Positions 26,355-34,619 of a stretch of DNA of 64,000 nucleotides are shown in pieces. Every line of letters begins with the position of its first letter. The first letter of the stretch is position 1. The stretch lies in the NCBI GenBank assembly GCA_964401935.1, contig CAYOAL010000029.1:14867-78866 (forward strand). The letters run 5' to 3'. Below the pieces are notes generated by a model. That model worked only from the letters and a program-made list of their open reading frames with translations. It was not told the DNA's origin and ran no database searches. The stretch comes from JAPYTK01 sp964401935. Its GTDB lineage: Bacteria > Myxococcota_A > Polyangia > Polyangiales > Polyangiaceae. The position numbers and the translations under genes were made by a program.

Positions 26355-28532
26355 GTGGACACAGATCCCGACAAGCACGAGCCGCACGGCGACGACACGT
26401 CCGTCGCCGAGGAAGAAGATGCGCTCTGTCAGCGCGTGGTCACCCACCTCTCGCGGCTCCGTCCCTCGCGGCCGCCGATGCACTTCAGCGACGACAGCGC
26501 GCTCCTCACGCTGCGCGACCAGATCGCAACCGCGCGACTCGAGGACGTGCCGGCGCTGATGGCGCAGATGGAACAGGTGGCGGCGGTAGCGTCGAGCCGG
26601 AGCAAGCCGGTGGTGGAGCCCATCAACCCTGCCAGCCCCTACTTCGGCCACCTCCGCCTCGACGAGGAAGGTCGGGGCGTGCGCGACGTGTTGATCGGCC
26701 GCACCACGCACATCGATCCGAAGGAAGGGATCCGCATCGTCGACTGGCGCCACGCGCCGGTGAGCCAGCTCTATTACCGCTACGACGAGGGCGCCGACTA
26801 CGAGGAGGTGTTTGGCGAGCGCGAGGTGGAGGGCAAGGTGTTGCTCCGGCGCACGCTCACCATCAGCGAGGGCCAGCTGCGCCGTGTGGACGCACCGCAA
26901 GGCACGTTCCTGCGCACGCGCGAGGGAGGGTGGCGTCGCATCGATCAGCGCCATGTGCAGCTCGAGGGAGGCGAAGGCTCGGCGGTCCGCGCCGAGCACA
27001 TCCGCGGCATGCTTGGCGTGGACGGTCCCATCGAGCAGCGCGAAGACCGTCACCTGCAAGACGTCACGGCGCTGCTCGACGCGCGCCAGTTCGAGCTGAT
27101 CAGCCGGCCCGACGCCGGGCTGGTGGTCATCCAGGGTGGTGCCGGCAGCGGCAAGACCACCATCGGCGTGCACCGCATGTCGTACCTCGCGTTTCAGGCC
27201 AAGCACCGCTTCACCCCCGACCGGATGCTGGTGGTGGTGGGGACGCCCGCGCTGCGCGACTACATCGGCCAGCTGCTCGACGCGCTCGGCCTTGGCGGCG
27301 TGCGAGTGCTCACGTGGCGGCACTTCGCGCGCAATCTCTTCGAGCGGCACTACCCGCGGCACGCCAAGATCTCCGAAGAAGACAACACGCCCGCCGAGGT
27401 GAGTCGCCTCAAGACCGATCCACTCGTGTTGCGCCTCATGAGCGCGGCCGCCAAGGCGTTCCGCAAGGCCGGGCGCGTTCGCCCCACCGACGCGATGGAC
27501 CTCTGGGCGGAGACCCTCACCGCCACCGATCGCATCCGCGCCGCCTACGCCGAGCAGCCCGAGTCGGAGCGACGGCTCACCCCGCAACAGCTCGACCGCG
27601 TGCTCGCTTACACCGCCGATCGCTGCCCCGCCGTGCTCGAGTGGGGCGCGGATCGTGACGAGGACGACGAGCCGGATCCGGTCATCGAGGGTGCGGATGG
27701 CGTCGTCGAGCAGGTGGACGAGCGCGCCACCGTCGACATGGACGACTACGCCCTCCTCCTCCGCGCCCACCAGCTCCTGTGCGGCCCGCTCCGCAGCAAG
27801 AAGAAGAAGCCGCTCCGCTTCGAGCACCTCTTCATCGACGAGGCGCAAGATCTGGCACCCGTCGACATCTGCATGCTGGCCGAGATCGTCACCGACGCCA
27901 AGAGCATCACCCTCGCCGGCGACACCTCGCAGCGCCTCCACGTCGACACTGGCTTCGTGCGTTGGAGCGAGGTCACCCGTGCCCTCGATCTGTCCCACGT
28001 CGAGATCGAGCCGCTGCGCATCGCCTACCGCTCCACCCGCGAGGTGCTGAAGCTCGCCCGCGCCGTGCTCGGGCCGCTCGCCGATCCCGAGGAGCCGGTG
28101 GCGACACGCTCTGGAGCACCCGTCGAGCACCACAGCCTGCCGTCGCAGGGAGCCGCGGCGGCCTTCCTCGGTGAGGCGCTGCGGCCGCTCTTTCAGCGCG
28201 AGCCGCGCGCCACGGTGGCCGTGCTCGCGCGCTACCCCGAGCAGGCCGACGCCTACCACGAGGCGCTGACGATGGCGGAGGTCCCCAACCTCCGGCGCGT
28301 GAAGAACTACGACTTCGCGTTTCGCCCGGGGGTGGAGGTCACCGAGATCCGCCAGGTGAAGGGCCTCGAGTACGACTACGTGGTGCTCGTCGACGTCAAC
28401 GCCGACACCTATCCCGACAACGAGGAGGCGCGCTATCAGCTGCACATCGGCGCGACGCGCGCCGCCCATCAGCTTTGGGTGATCTCCACCGGGAGCCCGT
28501 CCCCGCTCTTGCCAGACTGGCTCGAGCTCTGA
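26355..28532 (+). CDS. helD: HelD-like UvrD/Rep superfamily helicase
   Basis: 725 residues from GTG 26355. The N-terminal HelD-type region has 'SPYFGHLRLDEEGRGVRDVLIGRTTH' and 'IVDWRHAPVSQLYYRYDEG'. The ATPase core shows Walker A 'GGAGSGKTTIGVHRMSYL' (about 261-268), motif II 'LFIDEAQDLAP' (about 493-498), motif III 'ITLAGDTSQRL', motif IV 'YRSTREVLKLA' and the C-terminal 'VKGLEYDYVVLVDVN' and 'LHIGATRAAHQLWVIS' blocks. HelD proteins bind RNA polymerase and help recycle stalled complexes; that role is from the family. The gene is monocistronic and is divergent from the Cys-rich lipoprotein gene. Its antisense strand is open almost throughout, which is a base-composition effect. Confidence 0.88.
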   Translation: MDTDPDKHEPHGDDTSVAEEEDALCQRVVTHLSRLRPSRPPMHFSDDSALLTLRDQIATARLEDVPALMAQMEQVAAVASSRSKPVVEPINPASPYFGHLRLDEEGRGVRDVLIGRTTHIDPKEGIRIVDWRHAPVSQLYYRYDEGADYEEVFGEREVEGKVLLRRTLTISEGQLRRVDAPQGTFLRTREGGWRRIDQRHVQLEGGEGSAVRAEHIRGMLGVDGPIEQREDRHLQDVTALLDARQFELISRPDAGLVVIQGGAGSGKTTIGVHRMSYLAFQAKHRFTPDRMLVVVGTPALRDYIGQLLDALGLGGVRVLTWRHFARNLFERHYPRHAKISEEDNTPAEVSRLKTDPLVLRLMSAAAKAFRKAGRVRPTDAMDLWAETLTATDRIRAAYAEQPESERRLTPQQLDRVLAYTADRCPAVLEWGADRDEDDEPDPVIEGADGVVEQVDERATVDMDDYALLLRAHQLLCGPLRSKKKKPLRFEHLFIDEAQDLAPVDICMLAEIVTDAKSITLAGDTSQRLHVDTGFVRWSEVTRALDLSHVEIEPLRIAYRSTREVLKLARAVLGPLADPEEPVATRSGAPVEHHSLPSQGAAAAFLGEALRPLFQREPRATVAVLARYPEQADAYHEALTMAEVPNLRRVKNYDFAFRPGVEVTEIRQVKGLEYDYVVLVDVNADTYPDNEEARYQLHIGATRAAHQLWVISTGSPSPLLPDWLEL

Positions 28533-29076
28533 GCGCGGCCCCCCGGCCGGCGGCTGTGCCCGGCGATGGTCTCGGCGCGCGGTGGCGAGGATCGGGGCCC
28601 GGACCGCGACGGCGAGCTGCTCGGCGCTGAGCTCCGGGAGGCAGCGCGGCGGCGACACCGCCATCAGATCGTCCTCCCGCTCCACGTGGCCGAGTCCGAG
28701 CACGTGCCCGAGCTCGTGGGCCAGCGTCACGTCGACCGTCCCCGGGCGGCGGCGCCCGATCGGCTCGAGCGCAACCAGCACGGTGGGCGTCGCCTCCGGC
28801 AACACGCCGAGGCAACGGCCCAAGCCCCGCCCGCCGGTCGAAGCGCCGGAGCGACACCTGCCGCCCACGGGCGAACGCCGCCAGCTGCTCGGGGCTCGCG
28901 TAGGGGACCGGCTCGCCCAGGCGCGCCGACACCCCCGCCGCCACCGGCCCGTGCGCCACCGGGTGGGGGTCGAGCTCGCAGCCGCCGAGCGCCACCGCCT
29001 GCGTCACCCCGAGCCCGAGCCCGAGCGCGGCCCATGCGAGACGCGACACGCCGAGCCGGAGGCTCATGAGACTCAT
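28533..29076 (-). pseudogene. frameshifted metzincin-type metallopeptidase lipoprotein
   Basis: Reading from 29076, one frame gives MSLMSLRLGV with a lipobox 'AVALGGC', then 'PVPYASPEQLAAFARGRQVSLRRFD'. At about 28823-28828 the sense must shift to a second frame to continue with 'RCLGVLPEATPTVLVALEP' and the zinc motif HELGHVLGLGH, then 'EDDLMAVSPPRC'. Removing one G from the GGG in this stretch restores a continuous protein. So this is either a one-base sequencing error or a recent inactivation. The exact C-terminus is uncertain because the second frame stays open antisense to helD. The ATG overlaps the stop of the upstream kelch-like lipoprotein gene by four bases, implying coupling. HExxHxxGxxH is the M10/M12 metzincin signature. 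Confidence 0.6.
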
Positions 29077-30200
29077 GGAGCGCCCGCAGCACGCACGAGC
29101 GCGATCCCCTCGTGCGGGTTGAGGAACGTGCCCCCCACCGCGTAGTGCTTGCCTGCGCCGTCACCCCATATGGCGTGGATGTCGACGCGGCTGAACGGAT
29201 CCGCCTCGCGCACCACCTCGCGGCTCGCCACCTCGAAGCGCCCCACGAAGCCGAGGATCCCGCCGATGACGGCGTGATCCGGGCTCACCATGTGCACCGC
29301 GTTGAGCCCCCCGAGCGCGTCCGGGCCCACCGTGTCCCACGCGCTCCCGTCCCACACCGCGATCCGCGCGTTGTTGCGGCCCCCCACCGCCACGATGTGA
29401 TCCTCGGCGGTGCCCCAGAGCGACACGAAGTCTTGCGAGGCCAGCGGCCCGGCCCCGGTCGCCTTCCACGCCGAACCGTCGAAGCGCAGGATCAGGCCCC
29501 TCTGCCCCACCGCGAACAGCTCGCTCCCGATCCCCCACACCTTGAACAGCGCCTTCGCGTCCTGCGGATTCTCGCTCGGCTCCACCGCGTAGGGCGTGAA
29601 CGTGTCGCCGTCGTAGCGCAGGATGAGCGGCGCCCCGTCGAACGGATTCCCCCCCACGATCCACAGGTCGTCCCGCGCGAAGCCGAACACCCCCCACAGA
29701 TCTTCGGTCGTGCCCACGTCGATCACCGACCACGCGGTGCCGTCGTAGTGCGCCATCGCGCCGTCCGTCCCCACCGTGAACACGTCGTCGGGACCGAACC
29801 CAAACACCCACACCAACAGCGGCAGCGCCGGCGCGTCCATCCGCTCCCAGCTGCTCCCGTCGAAGTGATGGATCTCCCCGCCCGCGTCCGTCCCCCCCAC
29901 CACGAACACATCGTCGGGTCCCGAGCCCCACACCCCCGACAGCGAGCCCGCCGACGCGCTGTCGAACGCCTCCTCCCAGCGCGGCTCACCGCTCGGCGGC
30001 GCCGTCGTCTCGTCGTCGCTGCAGCCGGCCGCGCCCACCGAGAGCACGAGCCCAACCACCCCGCCCAGCGTCCACCACGACCGGCGGCGACACCAAGCCG
30101 AGGGACGCAGCGCCGGCGACGAAGGAGACCAACCCGGCGACGAAGGAGACCAAGCACCCAATGAACACCAAAACGAAGACCAAGCAGACAACCAAGACAT
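29073..30200 (-). CDS. beta-propeller-like hypothetical lipoprotein
   Basis: 375 residues from ATG 30200 (a TTG at 30215 is also possible). The N-terminal 50 residues include a direct repeat 'WSPSSPGWSPSSPA' and then a hydrophobic stretch ending in a lipobox 'SVGAAGC'. The mature part consists of repeated units of about 45 residues ending in 'GSGPDDVFVVGG', 'GFGPDDVFTVG', 'GFARDDLWIVGG', 'GIGSELFAVGQ', 'GTAEDHIVAVGG', which is the kelch/YCF48-like beta-propeller pattern common in Myxococcota lipoproteins. Probably surface or periplasm exposed; ligand unknown. The downstream metallopeptidase-like gene is coupled to it by an ATGA overlap. Confidence 0.75.
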   Translation of the reverse strand: MSWLSAWSSFWCSLGAWSPSSPGWSPSSPALRPSAWCRRRSWWTLGGVVGLVLSVGAAGCSDDETTAPPSGEPRWEEAFDSASAGSLSGVWGSGPDDVFVVGGTDAGGEIHHFDGSSWERMDAPALPLLVWVFGFGPDDVFTVGTDGAMAHYDGTAWSVIDVGTTEDLWGVFGFARDDLWIVGGNPFDGAPLILRYDGDTFTPYAVEPSENPQDAKALFKVWGIGSELFAVGQRGLILRFDGSAWKATGAGPLASQDFVSLWGTAEDHIVAVGGRNNARIAVWDGSAWDTVGPDALGGLNAVHMVSPDHAVIGGILGFVGRFEVASREVVREADPFSRVDIHAIWGDGAGKHYAVGGTFLNPHEGIALVRAAGAP

Positions 30201-30397
30201 GCGCGGATCCACCAAGCGCGAAGCTTAGCAAACGCCACACCGTCGAACACCCACCCGAACGGCGGAACGCACCTGCTCCTGGTCGGCGCCTGTCGCGCAC
30301 TGACTGCGTCATCACGCACCGAAGGCGTCGGGCTAGCTGCCTCGCCCCGACGTCGTCGCGCCGAGGTCGGAGACGCCGACGTCGTCGTGCGGGCGCG

Positions 30398-30919
30398 TCA
30401 GCTTGGATCGAAGTTGGTGCGGGCCACCGACACCAGATCGTGGTGGGGGAACGAGAGCTGGCGGATCGCGTCGGCGATGCAGTCGGCCTGCTCGAGCGTG
30501 CCGGGACCGAGCGACACCGTCACCCCCTCGGCCTTCCCGTGAATCACGGCCACGCAGAGCTCCACCGACGACGACGACGCCACGTTGCAGGAGCTCAGAT
30601 AGCCACCGTCGTTCAGCACCGCCTCGATCTCGGCCGCGTGCTCCTCGGGCGCCTCCTCCCCTGCGCCCTCTTCGCGTGCCCGACGCCGCTCCCGCTGGTT
30701 CACCTCTTCGCAGCTCTCGCCGGCCCCGTGTCCGGACACGTCTTCCCCGCGCCGGCTACCGCCTGACAGGAGGGCCAGGCTCGGCACCGTGTCCGGGTTG
30801 ATCCGCGTCTCCGACGCCGGCGGCGCACTCGCCGAGCAAGCCCCCAACACCACCCCCACCCCGGCCCTCAGCGTGAATTCCAAAGCCCTTTTCACGTTCC
30901 GCGTTATACCCGTTGACAT
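30398..30919 (-). CDS. hypothetical lipoprotein with AgmX/PglI-like C-terminal domain
   Basis: 173 residues from ATG 30919. The signal region ends in 'VVLGAC' (lipobox, Cys at about 28). A charged Glu/Arg-rich linker follows, then a compact domain with 'AVLNDGGYLSSCNVASSSSVELCVAV' and 'GVTVSLGPGTLEQADCIADAIRQLSFP', ending 'VARTNFDPS'. This matches the pattern of the C-terminal domain found in AgmX/PglI-type gliding-associated proteins and other Myxococcota proteins, with two Cys pairs. The function here is unknown. It is divergent from the initiator tRNA gene. Confidence 0.7.
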   Translation of the reverse strand: MSTGITRNVKRALEFTLRAGVGVVLGACSASAPPASETRINPDTVPSLALLSGGSRRGEDVSGHGAGESCEEVNQRERRRAREEGAGEEAPEEHAAEIEAVLNDGGYLSSCNVASSSSVELCVAVIHGKAEGVTVSLGPGTLEQADCIADAIRQLSFPHHDLVSVARTNFDPS

Positions 30920-30945
30920 CGCCGCGTGGCTGAGTACTTTGCGCT

Positions 30946-31022
<77 letters not shown>

Positions 31023-31025
31023 CAG

Positions 31026-31060
31026 GAGTCTCGCCATCCCAGCGGGACTCTTCGCGTTTT
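31026..31060 (+). terminator. terminator-like hairpin right after tRNA-fMet
   Basis: GAGTCTCGC (31026-31034) pairs with GCGGGACTC (31042-31050, one T-G pair), loop CATCCCA, followed by TTCGCGTTTT. It ends the tRNA transcript inside the element. Confidence 0.7.
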
Positions 31061-31141
31061 GTGCGTCCGATTTCAGCGCGACTTCGAACGCTCTCTACGC
31101 CCGCGGGTCGACGCAGGAGCGAGCCCGCCGTAGAAGGAACC

Positions 31142-31426
31142 ATGCCCACGGTGGTGCACGGCGACTTCGAGTGGGACGCCGACAAGGCGGACCTGAACGT
31201 CGCCAAGCACGGCGTGACGTTCGAGGAGGCTATCGCCGCCATGCTCGATCCGCTGGCGATCGACTTCGACGATCTGACCTTCCCGGAGAACCTGGTCACG
31301 TTGGCGGCTTCTCCGCGAGGGGCTATCCTGTACGTCATCACCACCGAGCGCGGTGACCGCGTTCGCGTCATCAGCGCTCGCCGAGCCACGAACCATGAGC
31401 GACAAATTTACGAAGAAGGCGACTGA
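31142..31426 (+). CDS. brnT: BrnT-type toxin (RelE superfamily ribonuclease)
   Basis: 94 residues starting MPTVVHGDFEWDADKADLN. Family features are 'W-D-x-DKA-x2-N-x2-KHGVTFEEA', central 'RGAILYVITTE', and the C-terminal 'RVRVISARRATNHERQIYEE'. BrnT is an mRNA interferase neutralised by BrnA. AGAAGGA stands 4 bases before the ATG. The start of brnA lies 32 bases inside the 3' end of brnT, so translation is coupled. The pair sits in the tRNA-flanked element. In BrnTA modules BrnA represses the shared promoter, so autoregulation is likely. Confidence 0.92.
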   Translation: MPTVVHGDFEWDADKADLNVAKHGVTFEEAIAAMLDPLAIDFDDLTFPENLVTLAASPRGAILYVITTERGDRVRVISARRATNHERQIYEEGD

Positions 31427-31634
31427 GCCGACGGAGCCAACAGCCGAGTCGCTCGCCGAGATGCCGGAGATCGATGAGAAGCGGTTCCGTCGGCGTTCGG
31501 GTCGCGGCCACCATGCTGCTCGGAGCGCGGGCGAGATCGTCGCCATCGACACCGACCTGTGGCCCCACTTCGGCAGCCAGCAAGCGGTGAACGAAGCGCT
31601 TCGACGCATCGTCGAGGGCTCCGGCCAGTCATGA
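31395..31634 (+). CDS. brnA: BrnA-type antitoxin
   Basis: 79 residues from ATG 31395, overlapping brnT by 32 bases in another frame. The N-terminal part binds toxin and contains 'LAEMPEIDEKRFRRRSGRG', and the C-terminal 'VAIDTDLWPHFGSQQAVNEALRRIVEG' is the ribbon-helix-helix DNA-binding segment expected in BrnA. It should neutralise BrnT and repress the operon. A decayed homologue of its central block lies 0.9 kb downstream (32357-32450). Confidence 0.88.
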   Translation: MSDKFTKKATEPTEPTAESLAEMPEIDEKRFRRRSGRGHHAARSAGEIVAIDTDLWPHFGSQQAVNEALRRIVEGSGQS

Positions 31635-31739
31635 CCGACGCTTCCACAGCGACGAGTCCTTCCTCCGGTCCGGCGGCCTAGGAACCACGAAGCACCACGG
31701 AATCCCATCGGTCTCCTCCGTAGAGATCGTTGGGAACGG

Positions 31740-31753
31740 GCCCGCGCAACCAC
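31740..31753 (+). repeat. attR candidate: 14-bp copy of the tRNA-fMet 3' end
   Basis: GCCCGCGCAACCAC at 31740-31753 is identical to 31010-31023. Nothing upstream of it forms the rest of a tRNA, so it is a duplication of the tRNA end, not a tRNA gene. Confidence 0.75.
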
Positions 31754-31761
31754 TCATGGAC

Positions 31762-31792
31762 AACGCCCGTCAGACTCGGCGGGCGTTTCCGG
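31762..31792 (+). terminator. terminator hairpin downstream of attR, probable original tRNA-fMet terminator
   Basis: AACGCCCG (31762-31769) pairs perfectly with CGGGCGTT (31780-31787), then TTT-CC. Its spacing from the tRNA end copy (8 bases) is what a tRNA terminator would have before insertion of the element. Confidence 0.7.
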
Positions 31793-31906
31793 TTTGGCCC
31801 AGCATGGCCTCCAGGGGCAGCAGCTCGGCGCGGGCGAGGTGACGCGCGGGCCACGCGCTCCTTGACGGACCGCGCGTTGCCGCAGGTGGCCTTGTGCTAG
31901 GTTTTG

Positions 31907-32149
31907 GTGGTGGCGGACCCCAAGCGCAAACCGAAGCCCGAGCCCGAACGGCCGAAGCACGGGCCGCATCCGGACGATGTGGCGGCCGGCGCGTTCGATG
32001 GCGCCGATGAGCTGCGCGAGATGGACGCCGAGGCCTACCTCCGCTGGCTCGAAACCGGCGAGGGAGACGACCCCTGGCCCGAGTCCTCGTCCGAGGCCGG
32101 GCCTTCCACAGCGCGCTCCGACGACTGGCGCGCCCTGGAAGCGAGCTGA
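31907..32149 (+). CDS. small acidic hypothetical protein
   Basis: 80 residues from GTG 31907 (TTG 31904 and GTG 31910 are alternatives). A Lys/Pro/Glu-rich start (DPKRKPKPEPERPKHG) is followed by an acidic region with 'ADELREMDAEAYLRWLETGEGDDPWP'. No family is recognised. It lies directly beyond the attR site, between two toxin-antitoxin remnants, so an accessory role is possible, but this is context only. Confidence 0.4.
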   Translation: MVADPKRKPKPEPERPKHGPHPDDVAAGAFDGADELREMDAEAYLRWLETGEGDDPWPESSSEAGPSTARSDDWRALEAS

Positions 32150-32222
32150 GACGCGCGGTGGCGGCCACGTTGGGCGCGCTGGTGAACGCGCCATCGCTAC
32201 CCGTCCGGGCGACACGGAGGCG

Positions 32223-32354
32223 ATGATGCCGCCGGCTCTCGTCGTGCAGGTTCGTCGCGTGGGCGGAGAGAACCTATGGGTCTGGTACACCGCGACCGAT
32301 GAGCGGCTCGTCGTGCGCGCCCTCACCAACCACCCGCCGGTTCCGCTGGACTGA
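32223..32354 (+). CDS. 43-residue ORF upstream of the brnA-like pseudogene, uncertain
   Basis: Starts MMPPALVVQVRRVGGEN and ends VRALTNHPPVPLD. The codon-level look is plausible for a beta-rich small protein and the stop is 2 bases before the ATG of the brnA-like pseudogene, the arrangement expected of a toxin. The sequence does not match BrnT clearly. It may be a truncated toxin of another family, or chance. Confidence 0.3.
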   Translation: MMPPALVVQVRRVGGENLWVWYTATDERLVVRALTNHPPVPLD

Positions 32355-32356
32355 GG

Positions 32357-32450
32357 ATGGCTGCGCGCCGTCTCGCCGAGCTGCCGGGGTCGACGAGAAG
32401 CGGTGTTGGCGGCGTCCCGGCCGCGGCCACCACTCGACGCGCGGGTACAC
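32357..32450 (+). pseudogene. frameshifted brnA-like antitoxin fragment
   Basis: From ATG 32357 the first frame reads MAARRLAELPG and then, after a one-base loss, the second frame reads VDEKRCWRRPGRGHHSTRG. The intact brnA has LAEMPE-IDEKRFRRRSGRGHHAARSAG in the same order. At DNA level the shared blocks include TCGCCGAG, GAGAAGCGGT and CGCGGCCACCA. So this is a decayed paralogue. The C-terminal DNA-binding part is not recognisable. Confidence 0.65.
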
Positions 32451-32583
32451 GAGCTCGACGAGCTGTTCGCTGGGAATAGCGACGGTGGCCTCCACCACGG
32501 ACGTCTCACCCGAGGCGAACCCCGCCGCACGGGAGCCGCCGCCATCGAGAGGCTCGCACGGCCGCGGCAGCGCCGGGCGAGAC

Positions 32584-33429
32584 TCACGGTGGATTCTCGT
32601 AACTCTCGAACCACGCGGGGATCGCCTCGACAGCCTCCGAAAGCCAGACGTGGCCCGCGTCGTCGTTCCGCACCAGCTCGCTCTCCACCCCCGCCGCGTC
32701 GAGTGCCTCGGCATAGTCTTCGGCCGTACCGACATCCACGATCACGTCATCTCCGCCGTGGAGGAACAGGGTCGGCGGGTGCTCGCGGTCGAGGTCGTCG
32801 GGAACGTCGCAGATGGGTCCGCTGCAGGTGGCGTAGCTTGCGCTGTGCACGGCGAGCGCCCGAAAGCGTCCCGGGTAGGAGACTGCCATGCGACTCGTCA
32901 TGTAGCCGCCGCTCGAGATCCCCATGGCGTAGAGCGCGTTCCGATCGAGGTCGCCGAAGGTGCCTGCTGCGATCTCTTCGAGGATGGTGTTCATGAGCTC
33001 GTGATCGTCGGACAGCTCCCAGTCCCACGAGAATGGTGGCACGTTCGTGTCCCAGTACGCCGCGCCGTCGAAGCGCGTCTCGGGCGTGATGAGCGCAAAG
33101 CCCGACGCGAGCAGTCGCTGATAGGTTCGGGAAAGCGCGAACGCCCCGAAGTGGTTCGACGCGGGCGCCCACGTCGTCTCCGCACTGACGAACGAACCCT
33201 GAAAGAAGATCACCACTGGCCAGCCAGCTGCGGGTGCCTCGTCCGCGGGGACCTGAAAGTGCACCTCACGCGACGACCAGTTGGCCAAGCCCACACAGGT
33301 CGTCATCGTCGCGTGCACACAGCTCACGCGGGTCCCGTCGTCGGTGCAGGGTACACCGAGGTTGTCGATCCCTGTGATTCCTTCGCCGCTGCAACCAGCG
33401 GCAGCGAGCAGGATGATGGCCAAGAGCAT
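32584..33429 (-). CDS. PHB-depolymerase-like alpha/beta hydrolase, lipoprotein
   Basis: 281 residues from ATG 33429. The signal peptide MLLAIILLAAAGC carries a lipobox. The mature enzyme has 'WPVVIFFQGSF' (oxyanion side), the nucleophile elbow 'GISSGGYMTSRMA' (G-x-S-x-G with Ser), 'HPPTLFLHGGDDVIVDV' (acid) and 'NDDAGHVW' (His), the arrangement of PHB depolymerase and feruloyl esterase-like hydrolases. It is an exported, membrane-anchored esterase; the substrate is unknown. A GTG two codons upstream is an alternative start. Confidence 0.8.
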   Translation of the reverse strand: MLLAIILLAAAGCSGEGITGIDNLGVPCTDDGTRVSCVHATMTTCVGLANWSSREVHFQVPADEAPAAGWPVVIFFQGSFVSAETTWAPASNHFGAFALSRTYQRLLASGFALITPETRFDGAAYWDTNVPPFSWDWELSDDHELMNTILEEIAAGTFGDLDRNALYAMGISSGGYMTSRMAVSYPGRFRALAVHSASYATCSGPICDVPDDLDREHPPTLFLHGGDDVIVDVGTAEDYAEALDAAGVESELVRNDDAGHVWLSEAVEAIPAWFESYENPP

Positions 33430-33663
33430 GCGCACGCCAGCGCCCCACGCACACACCGTGCCGTAGTGCCGCCACTTTGTTTCAGGCACCTGGGCCGATC
33501 GCGTGAACGCGGCACAGCACGTCGCCGTGAACGGAGGTTGACGCGCTGCTCCCCCTGAGCCCCACCTCGGCCGATCCGCCACGTGGACGGAGCGTCATGG
33601 CGATGACGGAGGGATCGTGAGCTGGATGTCGCCGTCGGGGCGCGGTGGGGGTACGCCTTCTGG

Positions 33664-34416
33664 ATGACGACGCTGGTGCTCTCCTCACGCCACACAGCCG
33701 ACGCCCAGGCGCTGTGGCGTGCGGCCGTGCGGCGAGGCTGGTCGACGGTGCGCGTGCGAGGCATCACCGTCCCCGCGATCAGCGAGGTGGACATCGTCAT
33801 CTACGCCGAGGCGCTGTTTGCGCCCACCATCGCCGAGCGTCTCCAGCGCGCGCTCCTCGATCCGCCCGACGACTGGCTGGTGCGCGTGCCGAGCGACTTG
33901 AGACTTCGCTCCGTGCAGCTCACGACGCTGGGTGCGGCGCGCGAGGGGACCGCGCCCGCCTTCGTGAAGCCCCCGAACGACAAGACCTTCACGGCGCGCG
34001 TCTTTCAAGCCGGCCGCGATCTTCCCGAAGAGTACGACGCCGACAGCCCGGTGCTCGTGGCGGAGCCCGTGCGGTGGATCTCGGAGTATCGCTGTTTCTG
34101 CCGCGACGAGGAGGTCATCACCGTGTCGCCGTATGTCCTCGAGGGTCAACCCGCCGTCGGTCGGGACTATGCTGCACCGGCAGACGAGCTGAGCGAGGCC
34201 CAGACGTTCGCCAGCGCCGTCCTGCGGGCGATGCGCGGCTTCACGCCCCGCGCGATCGTGATCGACGTGGGCATCATCGAGCACCGCGGGTGGGCCGTCG
34301 TCGAGGCCAACGGCGCGTGGGGCGCTGGCATCTACGGCTGCGATCCAGCTGGCGCCCTGGACGTCGTGGCCGGTGCCACCGTGCTCCTCGCGCCGGCGCC
34401 CGCCGAGCCAGCGTGA
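33664..34416 (+). CDS. ATP-grasp domain protein
   Basis: 250 residues. The N-terminal third is a Rossmann-like pre-ATP-grasp region ('TLVLSSRHTADAQALWRAAVRRGW'). The ATP-grasp core shows 'PAFVKPPNDKTFTARVF' (ATP Lys loop), 'VLVAEPVRWISEYRCFCRDEEVITVSPY' and 'AIVIDVGIIEHRGWAVVEANGAWGAGIYG', where D and E-x-N supply the metal ligands. It corresponds to the small DUF4343-type ATP-grasp proteins. It would ligate a carboxylate to an amine or thiol using ATP, but the substrates are unknown. It stands alone on the plus strand. Confidence 0.82.
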   Translation: MTTLVLSSRHTADAQALWRAAVRRGWSTVRVRGITVPAISEVDIVIYAEALFAPTIAERLQRALLDPPDDWLVRVPSDLRLRSVQLTTLGAAREGTAPAFVKPPNDKTFTARVFQAGRDLPEEYDADSPVLVAEPVRWISEYRCFCRDEEVITVSPYVLEGQPAVGRDYAAPADELSEAQTFASAVLRAMRGFTPRAIVIDVGIIEHRGWAVVEANGAWGAGIYGCDPAGALDVVAGATVLLAPAPAEPA

Positions 34417-34619
34417 TGGCACCCACTCCGTTCTTGTTCACGCCGGGGGGAAGGTTCGGCCGACGGGTGTCTCGGATGGTCGATCCGCGCTGAGCGACGC
34501 GGTTGCTGTCGGACGGCGATCACGTGAACGTCACTTCTCTATCGGGCTGCGCGGCGCAAGGTTGTAAGCGCTCGACATCGCGCTGAGGACGCGGGCACGG
34601 GGGTTGCTGTGGACGGGGC

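Larger units (their letters stand above)
31024..31753 (+). mobile_element. 730-bp tRNA-targeted element carrying brnT/brnA
   Basis: The segment between the tRNA 3' end and the second copy of the 14-bp att sequence contains only a terminator-like hairpin, brnT and brnA. There is no integrase, so the element is either a non-autonomous cassette or what is left of a larger island. Downstream of the right copy, at 31762-31792, lies a hairpin with T-run that looks like the original tRNA terminator, now displaced by the insertion. Confidence 0.6.
32150..32583. other. 434-bp stretch with decayed toxin-antitoxin material
   Basis: No intact gene is convincing. It holds the short ORF at 32223-32354 and the brnA-like pseudogene at 32357-32450, both annotated separately. 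The remainder up to the esterase stop shows no feature I can support. Confidence 0.5.

Noticed and set aside
26295..28868. Long minus-strand open frame opposite helD
   Set aside because: Antisense shadow of the helicase. Only its upstream part (28533-28868) corresponds to a real gene, the frameshifted metzincin.
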